In this document: piece by piece, positions 27,800-37,900 of the stretch
Position numbering within the stretch: position 1 is the stretch's first letter
Layout of the letters: the number at the start of each line of letters is the position of its first letter
DNA from: Ignavibacteriota bacterium
Lineage (GTDB): Bacteria; Bacteroidota; Ignavibacteria; UBA10030; UBA6906
Length of the DNA: 62,016 nt
Assembly: GCA_003158475.1 (NCBI GenBank)
Contig: PMJR01000069.1
Location: 1-62,016 of the forward strand
Direction: 5' to 3'
Position numbers and translations under genes: made by a program
Notes under the pieces: model-generated
Seen by the model: the letters and a program-made list of their open reading frames with translations, nothing else
Database searches by the model: none
What the model was told of the DNA's origin: nothing

Positions 27800-28685
27800 G
27801 GACGGCGGGAGGACGCTCCTCAACGATGATCGCCCTCAGTTCCCCGGAGCCTGCGACAAGTCCGGCGATTTCCTCGTGCGTCATGATCATGCATGCCGTG
27901 GAGAGGGCATCACTTCTGGTCGCCGACTGCGAGAGGACCCACGAGGCACGGCGCGATGCAACGGGAGCAGCGATGCGCGGATCTATGATATGCCTCCCTT
28001 GTGTGATGCCTGATCCTCCCAATCCCTGATCCTTCAGTCGGACCTTCTCGAGGACTTCAGACGGTTGGGCGGGATTGCTGAGCGTAACCGGCCAGCCCAC
28101 ATTCCCCGGATGGTCTCCAAACGCGTATACCGAACTGGTCCCCCCGTGCACGAACGCAGACCCCACCCCCCACTCCCTCAACAGCTCTGCGGCACGGTCC
28201 ACGGCAAAACCCTTTCCGATGGCTCCGAGATCAATAAGGGGAGCCGGGCCTCGAACGCGTACCGTCATATGCCCCTCATCAAGTTCGAGGCGGAACATAC
28301 CGCTCCGTGTCCTTGCGCGCTCGATCTCTTCGGCAGACGGAGACAGGAGCGACCTGTCCCTCCCCACCCAGCAGTCCTTCAACGCACCCGTCGCCACGTC
28401 GAAAGTCCCGCCGGTTTCCTCGTAGTATTGCATGCCGAGCCGGAGACACTCAAACGTGTCAGCACTGACACGGACAGCCTGGTCCGGCTGGAGATTGTTG
28501 ATCCGTGAGACATCGCTGTTCGGCAGATAGCGGCTGAAGTCCTGCTCCAGCCGGTCGATCTCTTCGAACGCCGCGTGCAGAGCGCCTGCGGCGAAGGCGC
28601 CATCCTCGTCTGCCACCATCAGCTCAAAAAGGGTTGCCATCGCACGGTGCTGAGACCGGAGGATTTCCCCGTTCGGCCCGCTCAT
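27771..28685 (-). CDS. FAD:protein FMN transferase (ApbE family)
   Basis: 'RAMATLFELMVAD', 'LIDLGAIGKGFAVDRAAELLREWGVGSAFVHGGTSSVYAFG', 'SATRSDALSTACMIM'; start at 28685. Confidence 0.92.
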   Translation of the reverse strand: MSGPNGEILRSQHRAMATLFELMVADEDGAFAAGALHAAFEEIDRLEQDFSRYLPNSDVSRINNLQPDQAVRVSADTFECLRLGMQYYEETGGTFDVATGALKDCWVGRDRSLLSPSAEEIERARTRSGMFRLELDEGHMTVRVRGPAPLIDLGAIGKGFAVDRAAELLREWGVGSAFVHGGTSSVYAFGDHPGNVGWPVTLSNPAQPSEVLEKVRLKDQGLGGSGITQGRHIIDPRIAAPVASRRASWVLSQSATRSDALSTACMIMTHEEIAGLVAGSGELRAIIVEERPPAVLRFGPWGAV

Positions 28686-30238
28686 GGTGATTTCTCCTCC
28701 AGCACGGCATTCCGGAGATCCAGCGTGACGTACCCCCGCAACTCCTTTCCGGGGCGGAGGAACATGGCCCTGTCGAAAAGCGGGACGTACAGTCTTCTCT
28801 CGCCCGGCGGGGGCATGTCGTACATCCTTTTCAGGAGTGCAGGCTCGAATTCGGGCGAAGCCAGTATCACATCCGTGGGGACGAAACCCTCCCCCAGGTC
28901 GCTCCACCAACCGACACGCGGCAGCGCGCGCAGGTACCAGGGGAGCGGCCAGTAATCATCACCCCCGCAGACCACCTGGATCGCCGCACCGTCACGTTGG
29001 ACCGCCCGTGTCACAGCAGCGGCAATAGTGCGGACGTCATCACCCGGATGCGAATAGACATACGGATTCACCGGATCATCATAGTAGCGAAAATCCCCCA
29101 TCCATGACTGCCAGGCGAGATGAAGGACCATGAGCACGGTGATGGCAATTCCCAAAGGGCGCAATCTCCGCCTCTCGAGCCATTTCAGGAATGCCGACAC
29201 ACCGGATCCCGCGAGTATGATGAGCGGCTGCAGCGCGCCCAGGACCAGCCAGGGCGTCTTGTAGGGGATTGCCGAAGAAACGGCGAGCATCATCAGCGCG
29301 TACAAGCCCAGAAACATGCGAAGATCTCTTCCCTCACGCACCTGCCCCGGTTTCTCTCTGAACGCGCTCCAGAATCCGGCAACGCCGAAGAAAACGATGC
29401 CGGCCTCGGTCCAGGCCGGGCCATGGTCCCCCCTGCTGTATGTCAACATCTCCAGGAAGTAATACCAGGGATGACCATGCCGGGCATTCTCTCCTGCCCG
29501 GGTAAAGTAACTTTCGTACGCCAGGAGAGAATCACGCACTCCCTCCCAATGTGTGAGAAACGAAGAGAAGAAGAGAACCCATACTGCACCAGCGCACGCC
29601 AGGGCGACGCCCACGCTTGTTGCATCGGGCACATGTCCGGGCCGCTTTTCGTGCCGCTGAATGATCCTCACTCCCAGCACCGCCATCCCCATCATGCCCA
29701 CGGAGATGATCCACGTCTCTTTTGTCGCACACATGAGGCCGGCGCAGACGCCCGCCATGACGGGCCAGGTTCTGCGGCCGCCCGGGCCAAGACGGGATGC
29801 GGCGACGATCAAGCCGAATGCAAAACAGACGAGCAACGTCTCCTGTATATAGTAGCGGCTGTAGAAGACCATCGCCGGGGACGCGGCACCGAGGATGACC
29901 GCGCAGGCAGATGCTGTCGGCCCGATGTCGGGGAGCAGGAGTATGAGGAGCAACAGGCAGAAACCGAAGAAGACGGGAACGATGCGCAGCGTTGTCTCGC
30001 TCACCCCGGCAAGTGTCTTCTCACCCGAGAGCCAGGCCGGCACCAGCGTGAAATAGTTGAGCGTAGGGCCATGGTACTCATTCCTGTCGTACCGGTACGT
30101 GCCGTGCTCAAGCAGAGCGCCGAATTTGATTGCGTGGACAGCCTCGTCTGTATGCATGGGGCGGAGATCCAGATCCGGAAGGCGCAGGGCAGCGCCTCCC
30201 ACCAGCGCCAGAACAAGCGCCGCCCGCTCCCACCTCAT
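28682..30238 (-). CDS. Membrane glycosyltransferase, TIGR03663-like/PMT-type
   Basis: 'LRLPDLDLRPMHTDEAVHAIKFGALLEHGTYRYDRNEYHGPTLNYFTL', multi-TM. Confidence 0.8.
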   Translation of the reverse strand: MRWERAALVLALVGGAALRLPDLDLRPMHTDEAVHAIKFGALLEHGTYRYDRNEYHGPTLNYFTLVPAWLSGEKTLAGVSETTLRIVPVFFGFCLLLLILLLPDIGPTASACAVILGAASPAMVFYSRYYIQETLLVCFAFGLIVAASRLGPGGRRTWPVMAGVCAGLMCATKETWIISVGMMGMAVLGVRIIQRHEKRPGHVPDATSVGVALACAGAVWVLFFSSFLTHWEGVRDSLLAYESYFTRAGENARHGHPWYYFLEMLTYSRGDHGPAWTEAGIVFFGVAGFWSAFREKPGQVREGRDLRMFLGLYALMMLAVSSAIPYKTPWLVLGALQPLIILAGSGVSAFLKWLERRRLRPLGIAITVLMVLHLAWQSWMGDFRYYDDPVNPYVYSHPGDDVRTIAAAVTRAVQRDGAAIQVVCGGDDYWPLPWYLRALPRVGWWSDLGEGFVPTDVILASPEFEPALLKRMYDMPPPGERRLYVPLFDRAMFLRPGKELRGYVTLDLRNAVLEEKSP

Positions 30239-31056
30239 TGCACAGCCTTGCCGTACACCTCGACTTCGATATAGTGATTCAGGTCATTTGCCGTATTGCC
30301 GCGGCTGTACAGCCGGACATAGCGCCCCTGGACCCCTCTCGTATCGATCAATTTTCCTTCCGCCGTCTCGACATAGCTCATGTCCTTCCCGACTCCTCTC
30401 CCCGCGGAGTTGTCGATGTCATTGTTGAAGACGGTCTGCACATTCGTAATGAAATCCTTATTATCGGCGACCTGAACAATGACATCGTGGTAAACGACCG
30501 CCTGCTTGTGGTAATGCCAGACGACGATGGCATAGATGGTATTCAGGCTCTTGAGGTCGATCGTGACATACTGCAGGCTCGGGCCGAGCTCGACAAAACT
30601 CCCCTCCGCCGCCTCCTTGTCACCGTCAGTGACCATCGAGAGTTCGCCGATGACCGGCTGCTCGTCGGAGCCGGTGACCGGCTTCTTGAACGCCACGTTC
30701 CTGGTCCCCGCCGGGACAAGGAATGGCTGCCGCGGCCGGCCGAGAGGCTTCTCGAGATTCGGCACGGCAATATTTGTCGGGGTCCCCACAAACATCGGCT
30801 TGGGAAGTTTGATTTCCAGCGGGACGAGCTGTCCCCCGGACGGCTTTGCCGGGGGAGCCACGGGGGTCGCCACCTGCGCGGGCTCCGGCCTTTCCTGTGA
30901 TTTGGGTGCGGCTGACTCGCCGCCCGGCGTGGCCGTCTGCGCCCCCTGTCCCTGTTCCGCCTTTTGTTGATCCTGTTGGGGGCCCTTCTGGCAGGAAGCC
31001 TGAAGGAGAAGAGAGGCGACAAGAAGCGGGAAGATCCTGCTGCGTGACGTTTTCAC
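30235..31056 (-). CDS. Lipoprotein with C-terminal discoidin-like domain
   Basis: Lipobox 'LLLQASCQK'; 'FVELGPSLQYVTIDLKSLNTIYAIVVWHYHKQAVVYHDVIVQVA...GRYVRLYS'. Confidence 0.65.
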   Translation of the reverse strand: MKTSRSRIFPLLVASLLLQASCQKGPQQDQQKAEQGQGAQTATPGGESAAPKSQERPEPAQVATPVAPPAKPSGGQLVPLEIKLPKPMFVGTPTNIAVPNLEKPLGRPRQPFLVPAGTRNVAFKKPVTGSDEQPVIGELSMVTDGDKEAAEGSFVELGPSLQYVTIDLKSLNTIYAIVVWHYHKQAVVYHDVIVQVADNKDFITNVQTVFNNDIDNSAGRGVGKDMSYVETAEGKLIDTRGVQGRYVRLYSRGNTANDLNHYIEVEVYGKAVQ

Positions 31057-31718
31057 TGGTTCTGCTCCTTCATAAGTTGTTCCGTGGAATGTTCATTGTA
31101 TGCGGTAATAAGGTAAAGCTCCCCGAGAGCGGTGATCATGAGGAGGAGCGCGCTGTAACCATGTAAACGGATGAGCAACGCTTCGCCGTCGGTTCCATAA
31201 AGGGGGAACAGGCCCAGTATCACCGTGAGCATGAGGGGGAGTGACAGGAGCAGGGCACTCCAGAATCCCACCTTCAAAGCAATTCGGACGAGCGCGTCCT
31301 TCCCGGGAGATTTCCGCCTCCCCACACCCTCCAGAATGCGCCAATCCGCTTCGTCGAAGCGAAGCCGGTGCGCCCAGAGGAGCGCAAGTGCGGAGAGCGC
31401 AATGCCAAAGACCGGTGCGATCGTTACATGGATCACAAGAAGCACACCGCTGACATGACTGCCGAGAAGGAGGACTGGCAGAAAACCGGTTACGGCAAGG
31501 CAGAAGAGCAGTGCGCTTGAGACGATCGTGACGATTCTCCGGACATTCTCGAGTCTGCCCGACTTTCCGCCTCTTCCTCCCTCCCGGGTCGCTCTTATTC
31601 GTCGGTGGAGAAGATTTCCTGCAGCCCTCCAGGTCTTCAGGCGCCGGTGAATGTCATATGCCATCCCCAGGAGAAGAACCGCGATGGAAAGGCCTGCTAT
31701 GATACGAAAGACCGTCAT
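31053..31718 (-). CDS. Membrane cytochrome-b-like protein
   Basis: Multi-TM with candidate heme His ('LVIHVTIAPVFG', 'LIRLHGYSALLLM'); ATGA overlap with the cytochrome c gene. Confidence 0.55.
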   Translation of the reverse strand: MTVFRIIAGLSIAVLLLGMAYDIHRRLKTWRAAGNLLHRRIRATREGGRGGKSGRLENVRRIVTIVSSALLFCLAVTGFLPVLLLGSHVSGVLLVIHVTIAPVFGIALSALALLWAHRLRFDEADWRILEGVGRRKSPGKDALVRIALKVGFWSALLLSLPLMLTVILGLFPLYGTDGEALLIRLHGYSALLLMITALGELYLITAYNEHSTEQLMKEQNQ

Positions 31719-33592
31719 TCCTCTTCCGAAGCGAGTTTTCGAATGATATGAGCAAGCCCCCCCAATGCCTGTATCAGCACCACCGAGGCGATGAGCAAAA
31801 ATGAGAGTATGATCAGCACCTTGAGGGCGGGGCGGAAGAGGAACGACTTTGAGAAGAGCCAGGCGGAGACGACGCTCACATCCTGGTAGTCCGTCATGCG
31901 GCTGAGCGAATCGCTCCCCACCACGTACGGGGAGGCGATCTTCACCATGCCGAAATGAAACGGTGCGTCGGTGGCATGGCAATCGGTGCACCCGCGGATC
32001 CCGAGCGACTGGGCTTTTGGACGGACGTCGTGGGCAATCGGCCAGCCATACGGCTCTGCCGCGTCGCTCTTGAGACGCGTCAATGTCCCGGCCGGTCCGA
32101 TCGCATACATCATCCCACCGCTCACATAGAGGGGATCCCCCGCCGTCGTGTCCCGTTCGCGCAACTGCTGCAGCACATCCAGGATCTCTGATTCACGGAG
32201 AACCGGCCACCGTCCGATTCGGCGAGTTGTGTCCCGGCTGAGAATCAAAGTCACCAGCGGCCGGATCCGATCGGGTCCGAGCGGCGCAATATACCCCTTT
32301 CTCCCGTAGCCCCAGAACGCGGGCCAGAGAAGATCGTGCGGAGCAAACGTGCCGTCGGCTTGTTTCGCAAAGACCGGTGTAGCGATCTGCGGGAGCGCGT
32401 CGTCCGCCTTGTCGGTCTTCGGGATTCCCAGGGCGTGTCCCCTCGAGGTTTTCACGGTGTAGGTGGTCCCCCCGGGCCATGGACCGCTATGACAGGCGGT
32501 GCATGCAAGTTTCTCGAAATGGACGGGTGGAAGGCCCAGGTGCTCCGGCCGGGGAGCACCCCGCCTTCCCTCCAACGGAACGGGTTCATCGCTGCTTCCC
32601 AGATGACACCCCCGACAGGTGAACGATGCGACGTGCGGCTGGCCTCTGAGCTCCGCTTCACCTTCATAACCGCGGATCATCTGGTGATCGATCCCATTCC
32701 GGTGGCAATCGACGCAGAGCATCCCCGAGGCTATATGGACGTCCTCTTCACCTTCCCAGCGCTCAGGACGCGTCGGGTCAATCACACGGGACGAATGGCA
32801 GAACGCACACTGTGTCGGTGGCATCCTCCGAGGGACATTAAACAGTACCCGTCCCGCCGCGTCCATGCGCGACGTGTTGTATGAGACCGTGGGGGGGAGG
32901 AGATTCGATGCTTCCGGCGGGACGGCCGTATACGTATCATAGTTGTCCGGCATTTCGCCGGCGGATCCCCGGACAGTGGCAAAGCCGCTGCTGGCAGCGG
33001 CGGCCCATCGGAAGTTCTGTCGCAGCACCTGCATGCCGAACTCCGCCTGACTCTGTCCCGCATCCGCGTTGTGGCAGCTTTGACAGTTCACCTCGAGCGT
33101 GCCGGAGACCTGCCAGCGCATGTAGTCTTTCAGCGCCCCGTCTTTCTCTCCCACGCCGCCGCCGGGGAGATGACGACCGAACGTCTTGAGAAAGTCGAGC
33201 GTTGAAAGACCCAGATCGGTCGGCCGGTACGTCCCCGTCCAATTTCTGTACGAAAGAGGAATCTGCGTCGCAGCCCCGGGATCGACGAGTATCCAGGGCT
33301 CTCCCCGTCGTCCCCCGCGTGCGCCGGAATCAGCCGCATTGAAATGCCATCCGTGCCGGATCTTCTCGTAGTCATGGCATTTGCGGCATGTTTGCTTCGG
33401 TGAGAATGGCATGAGCGGCCTGTCGTCCGGCCTGATCACATGATCGAACTCGTCATAGAGCTTGAGCAGGTGGACTGGGACCGACCGGTTCCCGTCCGGA
33501 GTATCTCCCACATCCTCCCGGGTCTGGGCGAGGGTTTCTCCACGGGCAAATGCGCAGAAAAGAAAAATGAGTATGATCCTTTTCATCTTCAT
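31715..33592 (-). CDS. Heptaheme c-type cytochrome with C-terminal TM anchor
   Basis: Seven CxxCH: CRKCH, CQSCH, CAFCH, CVDCH, CRGCH, CTACH, CTDCH. Confidence 0.93.
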   Translation of the reverse strand: MKMKRIILIFLFCAFARGETLAQTREDVGDTPDGNRSVPVHLLKLYDEFDHVIRPDDRPLMPFSPKQTCRKCHDYEKIRHGWHFNAADSGARGGRRGEPWILVDPGAATQIPLSYRNWTGTYRPTDLGLSTLDFLKTFGRHLPGGGVGEKDGALKDYMRWQVSGTLEVNCQSCHNADAGQSQAEFGMQVLRQNFRWAAAASSGFATVRGSAGEMPDNYDTYTAVPPEASNLLPPTVSYNTSRMDAAGRVLFNVPRRMPPTQCAFCHSSRVIDPTRPERWEGEEDVHIASGMLCVDCHRNGIDHQMIRGYEGEAELRGQPHVASFTCRGCHLGSSDEPVPLEGRRGAPRPEHLGLPPVHFEKLACTACHSGPWPGGTTYTVKTSRGHALGIPKTDKADDALPQIATPVFAKQADGTFAPHDLLWPAFWGYGRKGYIAPLGPDRIRPLVTLILSRDTTRRIGRWPVLRESEILDVLQQLRERDTTAGDPLYVSGGMMYAIGPAGTLTRLKSDAAEPYGWPIAHDVRPKAQSLGIRGCTDCHATDAPFHFGMVKIASPYVVGSDSLSRMTDYQDVSVVSAWLFSKSFLFRPALKVLIILSFLLIASVVLIQALGGLAHIIRKLASEEE

Positions 33593-34926
33593 GCCACAAA
33601 TTCGCGTGGATCGACGGTGATTTTCTTCCCGGACTCTGCAGCCTTATTCACCGTGAGCACCGTGACAGCGGTCTCGTAGCCTATTTCCGGAGGACAATTG
33701 AGTTTCTCCGTTCCCCGGACCGCGTTGAAGAAATTCTCCAGATGAGGCTTGTGATACGGGTCGTCGAACTTCACCGGGAGCTCGAACGAGGGGGGGGCGA
33801 GTGTCTCCCGCACATCAAGCACAGCGTCCGTTTGCGGTTTTGTCACTTCAGAGGCGGGTGCCTTGAGGTAGCCGAGTGACACCCACCTGTCCCACTCGGG
33901 GGCGGTTGGTTCCCGGTAGGCGGCCCCCCGGCTTGCGGATTCGGAAATCACCAGCGTCCCTTGATCCCCCATGAAACTCTCGGAGTACCCCTGGTTGCTG
34001 TTCGTCGAAATCGTCTGGTAGAAGGCGCGGACCTTCCCCTGAGGGGTTTCGTATTCGAACGTCGCAAGCACGCTGTCGAACCACTCGTGAGTCTTCCGGT
34101 CGTAGTAGTCGATCCCGCCGCTCGCGACGATCGTTCGCGGCTTCGTGTCAAGGAACCAGTTATAGATGTCGAGCTGGTGGGAGCCGAGGTCCACCACCGG
34201 CCCGCCGCCGAGGTGACGGTACCAGCGCCAGTTGCGGAACTCCTCCATCGTGCGGAAGCCGTACTTCCTCAGGATCGCGCCGTCGATGACGGCCCCTTTC
34301 GGCCAGGTGTTGTCAGGCTGGACGGCGCGGTTCCACTGCCCGTTCACTGTTGTGATACGCCCCAGGAGCTTCGCTTCCCGGATCAGCTTCCTGTAACAGT
34401 GGAGATAGCGCGGGTTGCTCCGCCGCTGATGACCGATCTGCAGCAGGTTTCCCGTCTGGCGCGCAGCACGGACCATCCTCCTGGCACCCTCGAGCGTATT
34501 GGACATCTCTTTCTCGCAGTAGACATGGAGTCCTGCAGAGAGGCAATCCACGGTCTGTGGCGCGTGCCAGAAGTCAGGCGTGGCAATGAGGACCGCGTCC
34601 AGCCCCTTCTCCTTCGCGATCATCTGCCGGTAATCTTCGTACGCGTTCACCTTCTGGCCGAACTTCTCCAGCATCCGCTGGGCCCGCCGCAGGTTGTACG
34701 CTTCCCAGATGTCACACACCGCCTGAAAGCGGACGCCGGGGATCTTCAGGCAGGAGTTCATCAGCACCTGCCCCTGCGCCCCCGAGCCGATCAGGGCGAT
34801 CCGCACTTCGCCTGATATCTTCTCCCGCTTCCCGGGAGCCCCCTCTCCGTGCGTTCGCGTCAGGAGAAGTCCCGCCCCCGCAGCGGCGGCGTAGCCCAGG
34901 AATTTCCGCCGATCAATGTGTGTCAT
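33589..34926 (-). CDS. Tat-exported Gfo/Idh/MocA family oxidoreductase
   Basis: 'IDRRKFLGYAAAAGAGLLL'; 'LDAVLIATPDFWHAPQTVDCLSAGLHVYCEKEMSNTLEGARRMV'. Confidence 0.93.
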   Translation of the reverse strand: MTHIDRRKFLGYAAAAGAGLLLTRTHGEGAPGKREKISGEVRIALIGSGAQGQVLMNSCLKIPGVRFQAVCDIWEAYNLRRAQRMLEKFGQKVNAYEDYRQMIAKEKGLDAVLIATPDFWHAPQTVDCLSAGLHVYCEKEMSNTLEGARRMVRAARQTGNLLQIGHQRRSNPRYLHCYRKLIREAKLLGRITTVNGQWNRAVQPDNTWPKGAVIDGAILRKYGFRTMEEFRNWRWYRHLGGGPVVDLGSHQLDIYNWFLDTKPRTIVASGGIDYYDRKTHEWFDSVLATFEYETPQGKVRAFYQTISTNSNQGYSESFMGDQGTLVISESASRGAAYREPTAPEWDRWVSLGYLKAPASEVTKPQTDAVLDVRETLAPPSFELPVKFDDPYHKPHLENFFNAVRGTEKLNCPPEIGYETAVTVLTVNKAAESGKKITVDPREFVA

Positions 34927-37900
34927 TCTCTTCTTTCCACGCAAGTTCCTTCAATGTGATATTGCGGTACTCCACTCTCCGTGTGTGGCTCTGAAGCCCG
35001 ATAAACCCCGAGCGTCTCTTGAGCCCCGGATGGGTCGATTCTTTGTCCATGTGGGAAGTGAGATCCGCATCGACGATCAGTTGATCGTTGAGCGTGACGG
35101 AGACATGGGGGCCAACGGCAACGATGTGATAGTGTTGCCACTCATGCGCCTTCTTACTGGCCCGGAGCGAAGGGGCCTGCACTCCGTAGATGCTCCCGCA
35201 ATTCTGCCAGGGCTGGAGACTTGCATACTCGTCTGCATAGTCATCGAGGACCTGTATCTCCATGCCGGTGTATGCCGGATCACCCTGCCGGGGTGAGCGG
35301 AGGAACACACCGCTGTTCCCCCCCTCCGACAGCCGGAAGTCGAGATCGAGCGAGAAATTGTCGTACTCACGCGCGGTCGAGAGCCAGCCTCCCCCGTCCC
35401 CGGTTGTGTAAAGCAGACCCTGTTCCACACCCCAGTTTCCGTCCTTCCCGTCGATGAGCTTCCACCCGGTGAGATCCAGCCCGTTAAAAAGGTTCCCGGT
35501 AAAGAGGGGTGAGCGAACGGGGATCTCCCGGATAAATATATTCCGGAAGCAGAGGGGACTGCTGTGTGATTGCAGTTCTATCTGGCCCGAAGAGAAGATA
35601 GGGATTGACCGGTCCCAGTAGTTTTCGAGAACGACGCTGTCGACAACCATGACGTTGTTGAGCCAGACGGTCACCCTCTCTCCGATCATCCGGATGCGAA
35701 ATCTGTTCCATTGGCCGACCGCCACGTCCGCACGAACGAGGGGTTTGCTCGGGTTCTTTTCATTATTGTAGAGACCCCCCGACCCCTCCGGCCATTGCGA
35801 GGGATCCCAGATCTGCACCTGGGGGGAGCCCCTGAGGTAGATCCCGCTGTCACCGTTCTTTTCGATTTTCCAGTCCACCATCAGTTCGAAATCTGTGTAG
35901 TCTGTGTCGGTGCAGATGTTCTCTCCTCTTCCGTCAAAAACGAGTATCCCGTCACTTGCCGACCAGTGTGCCTTCATCACCGAATCGGCCCTGGCCTGCG
36001 CAACAGCAAGTTGCTCCGGCGTCATATTCGCGCGCAGGACGGGATTCCCGGCAAGTCCCTTCCACCCGTCCAGGTTTCTCCCGCTGAAAAGTGCCTTGAA
36101 TCCTTCCGGCGGCTCCCCCATCCCCTCCGCCGCATCGAAATTATGCTCGACACGGCTCCGGAAACGGCCGGGGACCATCGACTCAATAAATGCCCTCGCA
36201 ACCTGTGCGGACCCGGGTCCATCCTTCTCGTCCGCCCTTCCCGATGCAATCGTGCCTGCCGCCATTGCCGCATCCAGCCCTAGGGAGTCGTCACTGATGT
36301 ACGGTATCACTTCCCTTAGCGCTTCACTCGTCCGGATGTTCGCCAGCGCTCCCAGTGCGAGGCGTTTTTCATCCGGCCGCACCGCCGCAGCGAGTGTCCG
36401 CGCGTGGTAGCGGACCGCTGCCGCCGGAGGGATTGGCGAATTTGCAACGAGTCGCACTGCGCCGCGCAACGCGAGAACCCGGAGGTTCAGATTGCCGTCG
36501 CTTCTGGCCACGACGAGAAGCGAATCAAAGGCATCAAGTGTCGGCCAATCGGCAAGAGCGCGGACCGCGGCATCGTGCAAATCCGGATCTTTGCTGCGTG
36601 TTTCCGCGCTGACAAGTGAGAGAGCCTTGCTGCCACCGAGCCGGCCCATCACCCGGAAGAGTCTTGCACGCTGGACCGGCGTAGCCGCTCGGTATGCCGC
36701 GAGGAGGCCGTCTGACCGGTTCTCAGGATCGGGGATCCGCCCGCAGAGTGAGACGAGGCTCTTCTCGGTCGCCGCACGTTCGGCCTCGCTCTCCGTTCCG
36801 AGGAGGAGCGCGATGAGCCGGGGCGCGTCAGCCTCTTTTCCGGCTGCGCCGAGCGCCCTCAATGCGGCCAACCGCACGGAGGGGACCGCGCTTTTGGTCA
36901 GTCCAATAAGCGGGCCGGAGAGTGTGTCTGCGAACCTCCCGAGATGATCGACGAGCATGACGCAGGCTGCGGGTGTCACCCGCGAAAGCGACGCGACGAC
37001 GGGAGGAATTACACGTTCCCGTGGGAGACTTTCCAGTGCCATCCGGACCGCCGTGATATCCGAAGCTTCACTGCTTCGTTCCAGGAGGGAGAGAAGCAGG
37101 GGAACGGACTCCTCTCCCTTGAGCCGGACAGCCGCGTCAACGGCAGCCTCCCGCACACCGGCATCCGCGTCCCCCATGAGAGAGATGACAGCCGGATATG
37201 CGCTCCCGTCCCCCCGGGTACCAAGCATGGAAACGATTTCGCGCCTGGTGGCGCCCCTTTCCGTCGCGGCAACCCACCGGCGTGTTGCCGTTGTCCCGGG
37301 TATGCGCGATGCAAGACGGAGGGCTGCGCTCCGGATTTGCCCGTTGGAATCCGCCATTGCCGCGATGAGATCATCTATGGCGCTCTCACTTTTGGACCGG
37401 ACGATCACTTCCAGCGCGGCCGCGCGGACCTGAACCCCCTCTGTTGCGGTGGGTCTGTCGTACAGCATCCGACCGATACTGAGCGCACCGGCTGCATCGC
37501 CCGTCTCGGCCTCGCGCCGTGCAAGAAGAAGGTAGCATGCGGTCACTTCCCCCCTTTCATTGGCCGGACCCTCCGCGGCGGCTTTCGCGAGAATGTCCCC
37601 GGTGCGGGAATCCCCGATGTTCGCAAGCGCATAGAGTGCGGCCAACCGGATCCGTGGATCCTGAGAGGCAACCTCGGTGCGGAGCGGGTCGAACGCCCCG
37701 GGACTCCGGAGATCACCGAGACTTTTGATGATCATGACCCGGACATTCCCGTGGGATGCCGCCAATGCCGCAAGAAGAGGGGCTTCGGCGCCGTCGCGGA
37801 TTGCCACCAGTGCCTGCGCCGCCGGTCCTGAGAGCCGCTCATCATCCAGGAATCGGGCGATGGGAGCGATCGATTCTCCCCTTCCCGCCACTTGAAGACG

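Noticed and set aside
29120-30274. 384-aa plus-strand ORF
   Set aside because: Antisense shadow of the membrane glycosyltransferase gene; no recognisable motif.
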